A program made the position numbers and the translations under genes. The notes beneath the pieces are model-generated. The model did no database searches. It saw only the letters and a program-made list of their open reading frames with translations, and was not told the origin of the DNA. This document shows, in pieces, positions 1 to 9,610 of a stretch of 32,728 nt of DNA. Origin of the DNA: Flavobacteriaceae bacterium (GTDB taxonomy: Bacteria > Bacteroidota > Bacteroidia > Flavobacteriales > Flavobacteriaceae); NCBI GenBank assembly GCA_027490305.1, contig JAIXYI010000053.1:1-32728 (forward strand), in the 5' to 3' direction. The first letter of the stretch is position 1. Each line of letters opens with the position of its first letter.

Positions 1-26
1 GTTTTGAGGTGACCGGTCAGGCGAAG

Positions 27-1157
27 TCACGGGTATTGTATTTTTTTTCCATCGCGGTAGGCGACGATGAAGGCGCTGGTATAGCCTTTGGCCTTGGCGT
101 CTGCCAGGTTCTTTTTGGCGGTATCGTAGTCGGATGTTTCTCCGTACATATATTTATACAGCGTCCCGCCCTCTTGGGTAACCGAAATGGGATTCAGTCC
201 CTTGAAATTGCTTGGCACGGTCTCCAGTTTGCGACCGCTGGCTGAAATCTGTACTTTGAATACGAGGCCTTTCTTCACCTCCACAGGCGTATCATTTTTC
301 TGTACGATCGGCTCTGCAGGTTTTTCGTCGGCCGCCGTTTTCACTACCGGTTCTGCCATCTTTTCGGACGGTTTGTCGTCGGCAGGTGGTACCGATCCGT
401 CGCCGTAATATTCTTTCTTATAACTGATGATGGCGTTGGCGATGGCACGTGCCAGATTGGTTTGGCCTTCTTCAGAGTCGAGATACGCGCCTTCCGTCGG
501 GTTGGAGATGAATCCCATCTCAATCAACACGCGAGGCATAAACGTTTGGTTCAAAACCAAATACGGCGCTTGTTTTACACCCCTGCTTTTACGTCCGATC
601 TCATCTATGAAACGATTCTGCACCTTTGCCGCCAATGCGATGCTGTTCTCAAGATATTGTTCCTGAATGATGATCGCTCCCATATCATTGAGATCGAAGC
701 CTTGGTAGGTCTCCTTATAATCCTTCTCCATTTCGATAACTTCGTTCTCCTTTTTCGCCACCGAAAGGTTCGAAGCCAGTTTCGTCATACCCATTACGTA
801 CGTTTCCGTACCAAAGGCGGCAGCGTTCGCATTGGCGTTGCAGTGTAGTGAAACGAATATGTGGGAATTCGAACGATTGGCGATGCGTGAGCGCTCGATG
901 AGTTCGATGAAAACGTCCGATTTGCGTGTGTAGACGACTTCGAAGCCCGGTGTCGACTCCAATATCTTCCCTACTTTCAACACGACGTTAAGCGATACGT
1001 TCTTCTCCACGTGTCCGTTATAGGAAGCGCCCCAGTCCTTTCCGCCGTGCCCGGCGTCCAACGTGACCTTGAACTTCCCGTTCTGCCCGAAAAGAAGCGT
1101 CGGAAAAACGATTGCAAAGAACACTAAAAATGCGTTATTTCTGTATGCCGAAGCCAT
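27..1157 (-). CDS. N-acetylmuramoyl-L-alanine amidase (Amidase_3) with SPOR-like C-terminus
   Basis: Zinc amidase that cleaves the bond between N-acetylmuramic acid and the L-alanine of the peptide stem; it should act in the periplasm during septum splitting and wall turnover. The 376-residue protein starts with a signal peptide (about residues 1-25, ending LLFGQ). The Amidase_3 domain spans about residues 28-247. The expected zinc ligands are H37 (DAGHGG), E51 and H105 (SLHCNA), and the catalytic glutamate is E213 (LIEMGF). A Pro/Glu/Lys-rich linker (about 255-295) leads to a C-terminal domain of about 80 residues that resembles SPOR peptidoglycan-binding domains; the SPOR call is inference, the amidase call is firm. 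It is divergent from lptD with a 40-bp gap, so the two envelope genes share a promoter region. The ATG at 1157 directly begins the signal peptide. Confidence 0.93.
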   Translation of the reverse strand: MASAYRNNAFLVFFAIVFPTLLFGQNGKFKVTLDAGHGGKDWGASYNGHVEKNVSLNVVLKVGKILESTPGFEVVYTRKSDVFIELIERSRIANRSNSHIFVSLHCNANANAAAFGTETYVMGMTKLASNLSVAKKENEVIEMEKDYKETYQGFDLNDMGAIIIQEQYLENSIALAAKVQNRFIDEIGRKSRGVKQAPYLVLNQTFMPRVLIEMGFISNPTEGAYLDSEEGQTNLARAIANAIISYKKEYYGDGSVPPADDKPSEKMAEPVVKTAADEKPAEPIVQKNDTPVEVKKGLVFKVQISASGRKLETVPSNFKGLNPISVTQEGGTLYKYMYGETSDYDTAKKNLADAKAKGYTSAFIVAYRDGKKIQYP

Positions 1158-1197
1158 GTCGTCAGCTAAAAGTTAATTTTAATAAAATCCGTCTCCT

Positions 1198-3906
1198 TTG
1201 ATAGTGAAATGTGCTTATTTTGGTGAAAAATACGTAGTTTTGACACCTCCCGGAGCGGGCCTCATCTGTACAAAAGTAGCATTAAAACCTTTGCGGACAA
1301 ACTTATTTCATATCGTTTTATCAGCAACGTTCTTAACACTTTGTCTGACAAAATCATATGCCCAGAACCCCACCTCGCCCCTCGCTCCTGACTCGACGAA
1401 AGTCACGCTGAAGCCCAAGGATACGAGCCAGGTTTTTCTGGAGGGCATCGCCAAGCGCAAAGCCGTCGGGTATGAGCGGATGAACCAGAAAAAGAAGCTC
1501 CTTACACTTTATGACAAGGCGGAACTCTATTACCTTGACATGGAACTCAAGGCGGGTATCATCGTCATGGACTATGAAAAGAACGAGGTATACGCCGGGC
1601 GGATCAAGGATTCAACGGGAAAACTGACCCAACGTCCGTATTTCAAGCAGGGCGGCAACATCATTGAACCCGACTCCATCAAATTCAATACCAAAACCAA
1701 GAAGGCGATCATTTGGAATTCGCAGACGAAGCAGTCGGATGTGATGGTTCTCGCCTATCGTACCAAACGGGAAAACGACTCGCTTTATTTCATGGACCGT
1801 GCGCGGTTTACCACATCTGATAACCCGGATGACCCCGAATATTGGTTTCAGGCGACGCGAGCCAAGATGGTGCCGAAGGGAAAAGTGGTGGTAGGCCCTA
1901 CCAATATGTACATTTACGGCGTCCCGACACCGATTGGCGTGCCTTTTGCGTTTTTTCCCGTTACCAACAAAGCACAATCCGGTATCATCATCCCGACGCC
2001 GGGCGACACCCAACGGCGCGGGTATTTCCTTCAGAACGGGGGTTACTACTTTGCGCTTAGCGATCATTACGACCTTACGACATTGGTTGACTATTATACG
2101 AATGGCAGCTACGCCTTACGGGCCGAGACCAACTACGCCTGGCGGTATCGTTTCCGTGGCAACCTGAACCTTCGATATGAGAACCAGGTGAACAGCGAAC
2201 GGGGTTTTCCGGATTACTCGCGCACCAAGGTCTACAATATCCAGTGGACGCATTCGCAGGATGGGAAATCGAATCCGAACTCGCGTTTTTCCGCCTCGGT
2301 CAACCTGGGAAGTTCGACCTTCTTCCAAACGTCGCTCAACCAAATCAATGCGGGGGCACGACTGAACAATACGCTGACCTCGTCTGTATCCTATAACCGC
2401 ACCTTCGCATCGACGCCTCAGGTAAATATCGCGTTGACCGCGACGCATAGCCAAAACACACAGACGCAGTCGATTACGATGACGCTTCCTACCTTCACGG
2501 GCAGCGTGGACCGGATCTTCCCCTTTGCTTCTGAAGAAGAACCTAAGAAGGGGCTCATCAAAAACATCAACTTCCAGTATAATGTGATCGGTGAAAACCG
2601 CATCAACACGACCGATTCGCTGTTTTTCAAACCGGAGATGTTCCGCGACGCGCTGACCGGAGTAAAGCACTCGATTCCGCTTAGCACGAACTTCAAGATT
2701 GCGAAGTACTTTTCGATTCCGTTATCGGTCAACTACACCGAAGTCTGGACGTTCAAAACCTTTGAAAAAACGTTTGATACTGCCACCAATCGCGTCGTTA
2801 CCAACGAAGTAAACGGATTTGATTCGTACCGTACCTACAGTTTCTCTACCGGGGTAGGAACCACCATCTACGGAACCTTCAACTTCGGCAAAGACAAGAA
2901 GATTCAGGCCATCCGGCACATTATCAAACCAACGATCAGTTACAGCTACCAACCGAGTTTCAGCCGCTACTACGACACCTATGCGACGGATGCATCGGGC
3001 AATATGCGGACGGAATACAGCCGATTCGACGGCACACTTTACGGTGCCCCGGGTAAATCGAATTCCAACTTTATCGGCCTTAACATCAATAACACGTTCG
3101 AGGCCAAGGTAACCGAGCGTGACTCAACCAAGACCGAGCCGCGTAAAGTGATGCTGCTGAACAGTTTCAACATCCAGACGAGCTATGATATCTCGGCCGA
3201 TTCGTTGCGTCTGGCTCCTATCCGGATCAGCGGTGGTACGGCCTTGTTCAAAGACAAGATGAACATCAACTTCGCTACGACCCTCGACCCGTATGCCATT
3301 GATGCGTCGGGCAACCGTATCGATAAGATGAATTCAGCGGTGGGAGGAAGCCTGGTGCGTATGACCAGTTCCAACCTTACCATGAACTATTCGTTCTCAA
3401 GCCGTGACCAAACCAATAAGGAAACCGATTCAAATGACCAGTCGCAGCGAAACGGCGGGCGTGACGACGATTTATTTGGTAAGGCAACCGACCTGAGTGA
3501 CATGCGGCAAAGCCAGTTTGACGACGAACCGGAGGACGATAAGGATAAGGTTGCGGAATTCTTCAAAACCGAGATTCCGTTTGATCTCACCATGGCTTAC
3601 TCGCTGACCTATTCAAATGCGCGACGGGAAAGCAAGATATCATCGAATTCGCTTATGGCTTCGGGGAATGTGGATTTGGGCAAACGCTGGAAAGTCGGTA
3701 TTTCGTCTGGCTACGACTTCGTTCAGAAAGGCGTGACGTTTACACAGTTCCGTTTTGAGCGTGACCTTCTAAGCTGGCGAATGGATTTCACCTGGGTGCC
3801 CCTTGGTGCTTACAATTCATGGGGCTTCTTCATCGGTATCAAATCCGGGATGTTCAGCGATGTCAAATGGGAAAAACGCCGACCACCAGATAGTGTCGTT
3901 CGATAA
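1198..3906 (+). CDS. lptD: LPS-assembly outer-membrane protein LptD (Bacteroidota type)
   Basis: Homologue of the outer-membrane beta-barrel that inserts lipopolysaccharide into the outer leaflet. The 902-residue frame has a hydrophobic signal segment ending KSYA-Q, an OstA/LptA-like N-terminal region (roughly residues 90-260) containing phrases such as AGIIVMDYEKNEVYAGRIKD, and a long C-terminal barrel rich in alternating aromatic, Asn, Ser and Thr strands. A very acidic insertion (about residues 740-780) lies near the end. Length is normal for Bacteroidota LptD. No ATG exists near the 5' end: the frame opens at TTG 1198, with GTG 1204, TTG 1240 and TTG 1291 as alternatives. TTG 1291 would place the start right before the signal peptide, so the true N-terminus could be up to 31 residues shorter. 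ridA follows after one base. Function is from family resemblance. Confidence 0.88.
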   Translation: MIVKCAYFGEKYVVLTPPGAGLICTKVALKPLRTNLFHIVLSATFLTLCLTKSYAQNPTSPLAPDSTKVTLKPKDTSQVFLEGIAKRKAVGYERMNQKKKLLTLYDKAELYYLDMELKAGIIVMDYEKNEVYAGRIKDSTGKLTQRPYFKQGGNIIEPDSIKFNTKTKKAIIWNSQTKQSDVMVLAYRTKRENDSLYFMDRARFTTSDNPDDPEYWFQATRAKMVPKGKVVVGPTNMYIYGVPTPIGVPFAFFPVTNKAQSGIIIPTPGDTQRRGYFLQNGGYYFALSDHYDLTTLVDYYTNGSYALRAETNYAWRYRFRGNLNLRYENQVNSERGFPDYSRTKVYNIQWTHSQDGKSNPNSRFSASVNLGSSTFFQTSLNQINAGARLNNTLTSSVSYNRTFASTPQVNIALTATHSQNTQTQSITMTLPTFTGSVDRIFPFASEEEPKKGLIKNINFQYNVIGENRINTTDSLFFKPEMFRDALTGVKHSIPLSTNFKIAKYFSIPLSVNYTEVWTFKTFEKTFDTATNRVVTNEVNGFDSYRTYSFSTGVGTTIYGTFNFGKDKKIQAIRHIIKPTISYSYQPSFSRYYDTYATDASGNMRTEYSRFDGTLYGAPGKSNSNFIGLNINNTFEAKVTERDSTKTEPRKVMLLNSFNIQTSYDISADSLRLAPIRISGGTALFKDKMNINFATTLDPYAIDASGNRIDKMNSAVGGSLVRMTSSNLTMNYSFSSRDQTNKETDSNDQSQRNGGRDDDLFGKATDLSDMRQSQFDDEPEDDKDKVAEFFKTEIPFDLTMAYSLTYSNARRESKISSNSLMASGNVDLGKRWKVGISSGYDFVQKGVTFTQFRFERDLLSWRMDFTWVPLGAYNSWGFFIGIKSGMFSDVKWEKRRPPDSVVR

Positions 3907-3907
3907 T

Positions 3908-4291
3908 ATGGAAAAACAAATCATCACCACCCCAAATGCCCCAGCCCCCATCGGGCCTTACAGCCAGGCTGTAAAAATGGGGAATTTCGTATTCACCAGC
4001 GGACAAATCGCGCTTGATCCCCATACGATGGAATTGCGAACGGGCGATATCGCGACAGAAACCCGTCTTGTTATGGAAAACCTGAAGGCGGTATTGCATG
4101 CGGCCGGCACCGACTTTCCGAACGTTGTCAAGACCTCTATTTTCCTTATGGACATGCAGGACTTTGCCGCCGTGAATGCCGTGTATGGCGAGTACTTCAA
4201 CGACGCCACAGCACCCGCCCGCGAAACGGTGCAGGTAGCCGGACTGCCTAAGGGAGTTAACGTCGAGATTTCAATGATTGCCGCTGGCTAA
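3908..4291 (+). CDS. ridA: RidA family 2-iminobutanoate/2-iminopropanoate deaminase
   Basis: Small cytosolic enzyme of 127 residues that hydrolyses reactive enamine/imine intermediates released by PLP enzymes such as threonine dehydratase. The sequence has the family hallmarks: the N-terminal PIGPYSQAVK stretch, VFTSGQIALDP, and near the C-terminus ARETVQVAGLPKG, whose arginine binds the substrate carboxylate. Length matches the family (about 125-130). The same frame is open upstream to 3803, but that part overlaps lptD; ATG 3908, one base after the lptD stop, matches the family N-terminus. The spacing implies cotranscription with lptD, although no functional link is known to me. Confidence 0.95.
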   Translation: MEKQIITTPNAPAPIGPYSQAVKMGNFVFTSGQIALDPHTMELRTGDIATETRLVMENLKAVLHAAGTDFPNVVKTSIFLMDMQDFAAVNAVYGEYFNDATAPARETVQVAGLPKGVNVEISMIAAG

Positions 4292-4327
4292 CACTTGGCA
4301 TTCGCTCCGCCACACGTATGTTTTGCT

Positions 4328-4335
4328 TACATTTG
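4328..4335 (+). promoter_or_regulatory. Possible -7 element upstream of the CotH-family gene
   Basis: TACATTTG matches the Bacteroidota -7 consensus TAnnTTTG exactly and lies 16 bp before the ATG at 4352. No convincing TTTG element sits about 20 nt further upstream, so this is only partial support for a promoter. Confidence 0.4.
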
Positions 4336-4351
4336 GAGCAAAGCACAATTT

Positions 4352-6412
4352 ATGAGTCGTTTTTTATGTGTCATGTTATTGCTCGTCAGTGGGTTTACGA
4401 AAGCCCAGACATTTTCCGGTACAACCGGCGCGATTTCAGATGACGGAACACTTACCACTTATACCGTTGCGGTAAACGGACTTCCTACGGGGCTTGGAGC
4501 TAACCACGGCATAAAATCGATTTGCCTGGATATCACGCATACCTGGGACAGCGACCTGGATGTACGTTTGGTTTCCCCGGAAGGCGTCAAAATCACGCTT
4601 TTTTCCGGATTGGGAGGCGATGGAGACGATTATACGGGCACTTGTCTTTTGCAGACCGCTGCAACCGGCATTGTGACAGGCACCCCACCGTTTACCGGTA
4701 GTTTTCGACCACAGCAGTCGATCGGAAACCTGAATAACGGCCAGGATGGAAACGGGACATGGACGCTTGAGGTGCTTGATACGTACGCCTTTGCCGATAC
4801 CGGAACCCTCAATTCATGGAGCATTGAATTTGGTGTGGATGCACCCACTCCTTTTGTTTTTTCCTCGTCTAACCTGCCGATCGTCATCATCAATACGAAT
4901 GGTATTGAAATACCCGATGAACCGAAGATAGATGCCCTGATGGGGATCATTGATAACGGGTCTGGACAGGTCAACCATCCGTCAGACGTCCCAAACGCAT
5001 ACAATGGACACATCGGTATCGAACGCCGCGGCAGTTTTTCCCAGGGCCTTCCGCAAAAACCCTATAACCTCGAAACGCGCGATGAGGCGGGTGCTAACCT
5101 TAACGTGTCGCTGTTGGGAATGCCGCAGGAACACGACTGGTGCCTGCTGGCGACATACAACGACAAGGTATTCGTGCGGAACCGGCTGGCTTTTGAGTTA
5201 TTTTCGGCTATGGGACATTACGCCACCCGCACGCGATTCTGTGAGGTGGTGCTCAACGGCGATTATCAGGGAATCTACCTGCTGGCCGAGAAAATCAAGC
5301 GCGACAACAACCGCGTCGATATCGCGAAACTGACACCCGATGAAAATACCGGCCTCAATGTCACAGGAGGATACATTATAAAAAACGATTATTGGTCAGA
5401 CGACGACAGTTGGCAATTGGGCTTTCATCCCATCGACCACCCGGAAGTCGATGTGCGTCTGGTATATGAATACCCCAAGCCGGCCGATATTTCGATCCAA
5501 CAGAAAGCCTACATCCAGGGATTTATCCAAAATATGGAAACGGCGTTGTATTCCAGTGACTTCGCAAATCCGTTGAATGGCTATCAAAAGTATCTCGATG
5601 TCGATTCCTTCATCGATTATTTTATCGTGAACGAACTGTCGCGAAACGTTGACGGTTTCAAGAAAAGCTGGTACTTCAGCAAGGATAAGGACAGTGCGTC
5701 GGAGATGGCAAAACTTATGGCCGGACCCGTTTGGGATTTCGACTGGGCGTGGAAGAATATTTGGGATTGTGAAACCTTCCAGGCCACCGACGGCTCAGGT
5801 TGGTCCCACCTGATCAATGATTGCGGGCCTGATGTCAGCTCGAACGGTTGGTTTGTACGTTTGCTACAGGATCCTTCCTTCGCCGACCGGCTACGGTGCC
5901 GATGGGAGACCTTTCGTGGCACCTTCCTTGCAGAAGATGCACTCGACACCTGGATTGACGGACAGGCAGCCCTGCTTGATGAGGCCCAACAACGCCACTT
6001 CGAGCGCTGGGGACATCTTGGCGTCAATACCGGTACGCCGGAAATCGAACCCGATCCCACCACATTTGAAGCCCAGTTGGACCAGTTCAAGAATTGGATC
6101 CATCTACGACTCCTGTGGCTGGATGCCAATATTCCCGGAAACTCAGAAAGTTGTTCGCTTTCAACTTCGATACCTTCCGATACTTCAGTCGTCGCTTTTC
6201 CCAACCCATCGTCGTCGGTTGTACACTTCCGCTTTGCCGATGGCGTACACCCTCACCGGGTAGAACTTTTTGACCTTACGGGAAAAATGCTGGAGGCCAA
6301 GCCCTTGGAAGCCTCTTACCTAAATGTCAGTGCACTGGCTCCCGGACTTTACTTCGTCCGGTTTTCGGATGGCATCACACCGACGACCGTTAAGATCACC
6401 ATCGCCCATTAA
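4352..6412 (+). CDS. Secreted CotH-kinase protein with P domain and T9SS sorting domain
   Basis: A 686-residue extracellular or surface protein in three parts. After a signal peptide (MSRFLCVMLLLVSGFTKAQ) comes a proprotein-convertase P-type beta-sandwich (about residues 25-165; note DITHTWDSDLDVRLVSPEG and NGTWTLEVLD). A CotH kinase-like domain follows (about 175-560), with IGIERRGSFSQG, a FRNRLAFEL-like stretch (VRNRLAFEL), GIYLLAEKIKRD and the acidic pair in GPVWDFDWAW (D462 and D464), matching the conserved aspartates of CotH kinases. The last 75 residues form a type A T9SS sorting domain (FPNPSSS through VKITI). CotH proteins are atypical kinases; B. subtilis CotH phosphorylates coat proteins. 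The substrate here is unknown. The frame is open from TTG 4295, but ATG 4352 fits the signal peptide. A terminator follows the stop. Confidence 0.9.
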   Translation: MSRFLCVMLLLVSGFTKAQTFSGTTGAISDDGTLTTYTVAVNGLPTGLGANHGIKSICLDITHTWDSDLDVRLVSPEGVKITLFSGLGGDGDDYTGTCLLQTAATGIVTGTPPFTGSFRPQQSIGNLNNGQDGNGTWTLEVLDTYAFADTGTLNSWSIEFGVDAPTPFVFSSSNLPIVIINTNGIEIPDEPKIDALMGIIDNGSGQVNHPSDVPNAYNGHIGIERRGSFSQGLPQKPYNLETRDEAGANLNVSLLGMPQEHDWCLLATYNDKVFVRNRLAFELFSAMGHYATRTRFCEVVLNGDYQGIYLLAEKIKRDNNRVDIAKLTPDENTGLNVTGGYIIKNDYWSDDDSWQLGFHPIDHPEVDVRLVYEYPKPADISIQQKAYIQGFIQNMETALYSSDFANPLNGYQKYLDVDSFIDYFIVNELSRNVDGFKKSWYFSKDKDSASEMAKLMAGPVWDFDWAWKNIWDCETFQATDGSGWSHLINDCGPDVSSNGWFVRLLQDPSFADRLRCRWETFRGTFLAEDALDTWIDGQAALLDEAQQRHFERWGHLGVNTGTPEIEPDPTTFEAQLDQFKNWIHLRLLWLDANIPGNSESCSLSTSIPSDTSVVAFPNPSSSVVHFRFADGVHPHRVELFDLTGKMLEAKPLEASYLNVSALAPGLYFVRFSDGITPTTVKITIAH

Positions 6413-6439
6413 AAAAGCCACCCTGAGGATGGCTTTTTA
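6411..6439. terminator. Bidirectional terminator between CotH-family gene and sugar kinase
   Basis: The arms AAAAAGCCA-CC and GG-ATGGCTTTTT form a GC-cored stem flanked by an A-tract and a T-tract. It lies directly after the stop at 6412 and 18 bp from the stop of the convergent gene, so it can serve both strands. Confidence 0.8.
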
Positions 6440-6456
6440 GTCGGTGTGCCCATAGG

Positions 6457-7311
6457 CTATTCAGGCGGAATGGAATGGTACGCGATCAATCCGTCGATCG
6501 GACGACGCAAGACATTCCCTAGTTTGATGCCATGCGCATCGAGTACTTCCTTGAGTTCTTCCCGTAGGTAAAAGGCGATGGATCCGATGAAATGCACCGG
6601 TACGTCTTTATGGTTCGGGTATTGCTTGATGTAGAATTCCGTGAAATCTTCCATACACGAACGGATGATCCGCTGGCACCACTCATGGTCTTTGTGTTGT
6701 ATGAGGAATTTTGCGAACGTGGCCAGATAGGCATTCGGATTCGGTTCCTTATACAGGTGGTGTTTGATCGTGTCGGGCTCGAGGTCATAGGCTTTCTCGA
6801 ATTCGGCCGCGAGTTCCTTCGGCATCTTGTTAAAGTAATAGCCTCGGATAAGGTGGCGTCCGAATTGGTTACCCGAACAATCATCCATGGCAATGTAGCC
6901 GAGCGACTGTACTTTTTGGTGTAAGACCACACCGTCGAAATAGCTGCAATTGGATCCGGTTCCGAGAATGGAAACGATGGCTTGTTGTCCACGGGGTGTC
7001 GTAGCGTATACCGCAGCATAGGTGTCTTCCTGAACCGAAATGTCCGCATTCGGGAAATACTCCTTGAAAATACCCGCTAAAAAGTCGCGCATTCGGTCGG
7101 TGCCGCAGCCCGCGCCGTAGAAATACAGGTTGGAAACGCTCTTACGATTGTGTGAAATGTCGAAACGGTCTTCCAGACGGGCGATGACCTGATCTTTACC
7201 CAATACTTCCGGATTGATTCCGAGTGATTGTGTGGTAAAGAGTACTTTACCGGCGTCGTCGATGGCGATCCAGTCTGCCTTGGTCGAGCCGCTGTCTACT
7301 AATAACTTCAT
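6457..7311 (-). CDS. BadF/BadG-family ATPase, probable N-acetylglucosamine kinase
   Basis: Cytosolic sugar kinase of the ASKHA fold, 284 residues. The N-terminus LLVDSGSTKADWIAID is the phosphate-1 motif, and SILGTGSNC in the middle is the phosphate-2 motif; GYIAMDDCSGNQFGRHLI is typical of the Bacteroidota GlcNAc-kinase-like group. Such enzymes phosphorylate GlcNAc released from murein or chitin, which would feed glycolysis through fructose-6-phosphate. Substrate is inferred from family and from the adjacent glycolytic genes, not proven. The open frame begins at 7425, but residues upstream of ATG 7311 do not resemble the family and cross the gap terminator region. The gap terminator at 7398-7434 separates it from gap, so it probably has its own promoter. 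Confidence 0.85.
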   Translation of the reverse strand: MKLLVDSGSTKADWIAIDDAGKVLFTTQSLGINPEVLGKDQVIARLEDRFDISHNRKSVSNLYFYGAGCGTDRMRDFLAGIFKEYFPNADISVQEDTYAAVYATTPRGQQAIVSILGTGSNCSYFDGVVLHQKVQSLGYIAMDDCSGNQFGRHLIRGYYFNKMPKELAAEFEKAYDLEPDTIKHHLYKEPNPNAYLATFAKFLIQHKDHEWCQRIIRSCMEDFTEFYIKQYPNHKDVPVHFIGSIAFYLREELKEVLDAHGIKLGNVLRRPIDGLIAYHSIPPE

Positions 7312-7397
7312 TTTTTTTGGTTGGGTTAGTCGGTTGGGATTCCCCTTTCGCCGGTGGCCGAATAGGACGGCACGATGAGGCGAAACGGCTGAACGAT

Positions 7398-7434
7398 AAA
7401 AAAAATCCCGCCGTGTGACATGCACCGACGGGAT
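7398..7434 (-). terminator. Rho-independent terminator of the pfkA-gap unit
   Basis: Read on the minus strand, the stem ATCCCGTCG pairs with CGGCGGGAT (one G-U pair), with a 12-nt loop and eight T residues after it. It begins 12 bp after the gap stop codon. Confidence 0.85.
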
Positions 7435-7445
7435 CCTGATTTTTA

Positions 7446-8480
<1,035 letters not shown>

Positions 8481-9467
8481 TTATGTTGACATGATATCGG
8501 AAACGCGAAGCAGTTCGCGGTCGATTTCACTTTTGCCTTTGATGGCTTGTTCGAGTGGTGTAAGTGCAATTTTGTCTTCGAGTACGCCTACCATGTAGCG
8601 GGTTTTGCCTTCCAGGATGGATTCTACCGCTTTCACTCCGAGTCGGCTGGCCAATACCCGGTCGTAGCAGGAAGGAGCGCCACCCCGTTGCATGTGGCCC
8701 AATACGGAAACGCGCACGTCGTACTCTGGCATATTCTCGTCTACGTAATCTTTGAGTTCGAATACGTTCTTCCCGATTTTGTCCCCTTCGGCGATGACGA
8801 CGATAGAAGACGATTTTCCGGATGCCTTACTTTTTTTGAGGGAATCGAGCAAGCGATCGAGTCCGAGGTCTTCTTCCGGGATGAGGATTTCCTCTGCTCC
8901 TGCCCCAATGCCGGCGTTAAGGGCAATGTGCCCCGCGTCGCGGCCCATGACTTCCACAAAAAAAAGACGGTTGTGGGAACTGGCCGTATCGCGAATTTTA
9001 TCGATGGCCTCCACAACCGTGTTGAGAGCGGTGTCATAACCGAGGGTATGACTCGTACCGTAGATGTCGTTATCGATGGTACCCGGTATCCCCATTACAG
9101 GAAAATCAAATTCAGAACTGAAAACCTCGGCGCCGGTAAAGCTGCCATCCCCGCCGATGACGACAAAGGCGTCGATTCCGGCTTTTCGAAGGTTTTCATG
9201 GGCTTTCTCGCGTCCTTCCGGCGTGCGGAAGTCTTTTGAACGGGCTGATTTCAGGATGGTACCGCCTTTATTGACGATGTTATTGACGCTACGGGGCCCC
9301 ATTTCTTTAAAGTCACCTTCGATCATCCCCTGGTAGCCACGGTAAATGCCGACGCATTCGACGCCATGAAACGCACACGTACGTACCACGGCACGGATAG
9401 CGGCGTTCATTCCCGGCGAGTCGCCACCGGAGGTCAGGACACCAATCCGTTTGATTTGTTTTGACAT
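8481..9467 (-). CDS. pfkA: ATP-dependent 6-phosphofructokinase
   Basis: Catalyses the committed glycolytic step, fructose-6-phosphate to fructose-1,6-bisphosphate. The 328-residue protein has the ATP-binding LTSGGDSPGMNAAIR (residues 11-25), GGDGSF (105-110) and the catalytic PGTIDND with D132. Glycines at 105-106 followed by D107 point to the ATP-dependent rather than the pyrophosphate-dependent form. Length fits the bacterial PfkA type (about 320). The ATG at 9467 is preceded by an A-rich leader rather than a Shine-Dalgarno sequence. First gene of the pfkA-gap pair; a large inverted repeat lies 39 bp upstream of the start and may take part in its regulation. Confidence 0.97.
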   Translation of the reverse strand: MSKQIKRIGVLTSGGDSPGMNAAIRAVVRTCAFHGVECVGIYRGYQGMIEGDFKEMGPRSVNNIVNKGGTILKSARSKDFRTPEGREKAHENLRKAGIDAFVVIGGDGSFTGAEVFSSEFDFPVMGIPGTIDNDIYGTSHTLGYDTALNTVVEAIDKIRDTASSHNRLFFVEVMGRDAGHIALNAGIGAGAEEILIPEEDLGLDRLLDSLKKSKASGKSSSIVVIAEGDKIGKNVFELKDYVDENMPEYDVRVSVLGHMQRGGAPSCYDRVLASRLGVKAVESILEGKTRYMVGVLEDKIALTPLEQAIKGKSEIDRELLRVSDIMST

Positions 9468-9505
9468 TTTTTTGGTGTTGAAAATGCTAAAGTAGCAAAT
9501 ATTGC

Positions 9506-9550
9506 ATACGTCGCATGTTGCATTTTTCCCAAATCAGCAATGCGACGCAT
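9506..9550. repeat. Inverted repeat upstream of pfkA
   Basis: The arm at 9506-9521 (ATACGTCGCAT then GTTGC) and the arm at 9538-9550 are reverse complements over 14 pairs, allowing one mismatch and a 2-nt bulge; the loop is about 16 nt and AT-rich. No T-run follows on either strand, so it does not look like a simple terminator. It could be an operator for a dimeric regulator, a leader hairpin of pfkA, or a tamB transcript end. Confidence 0.6.
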
Positions 9551-9610
9551 TTCAATCGTTTTCGTTGATAAGTTTTTGGAATTGCCTTATTTAGTAAGGG
9601 ATTTCAATAT

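Noticed and set aside
8547..9239. Antisense frame of 230 codons opposite pfkA
   Set aside because: Shadow of the pfkA codon pattern; no start context or family resemblance.
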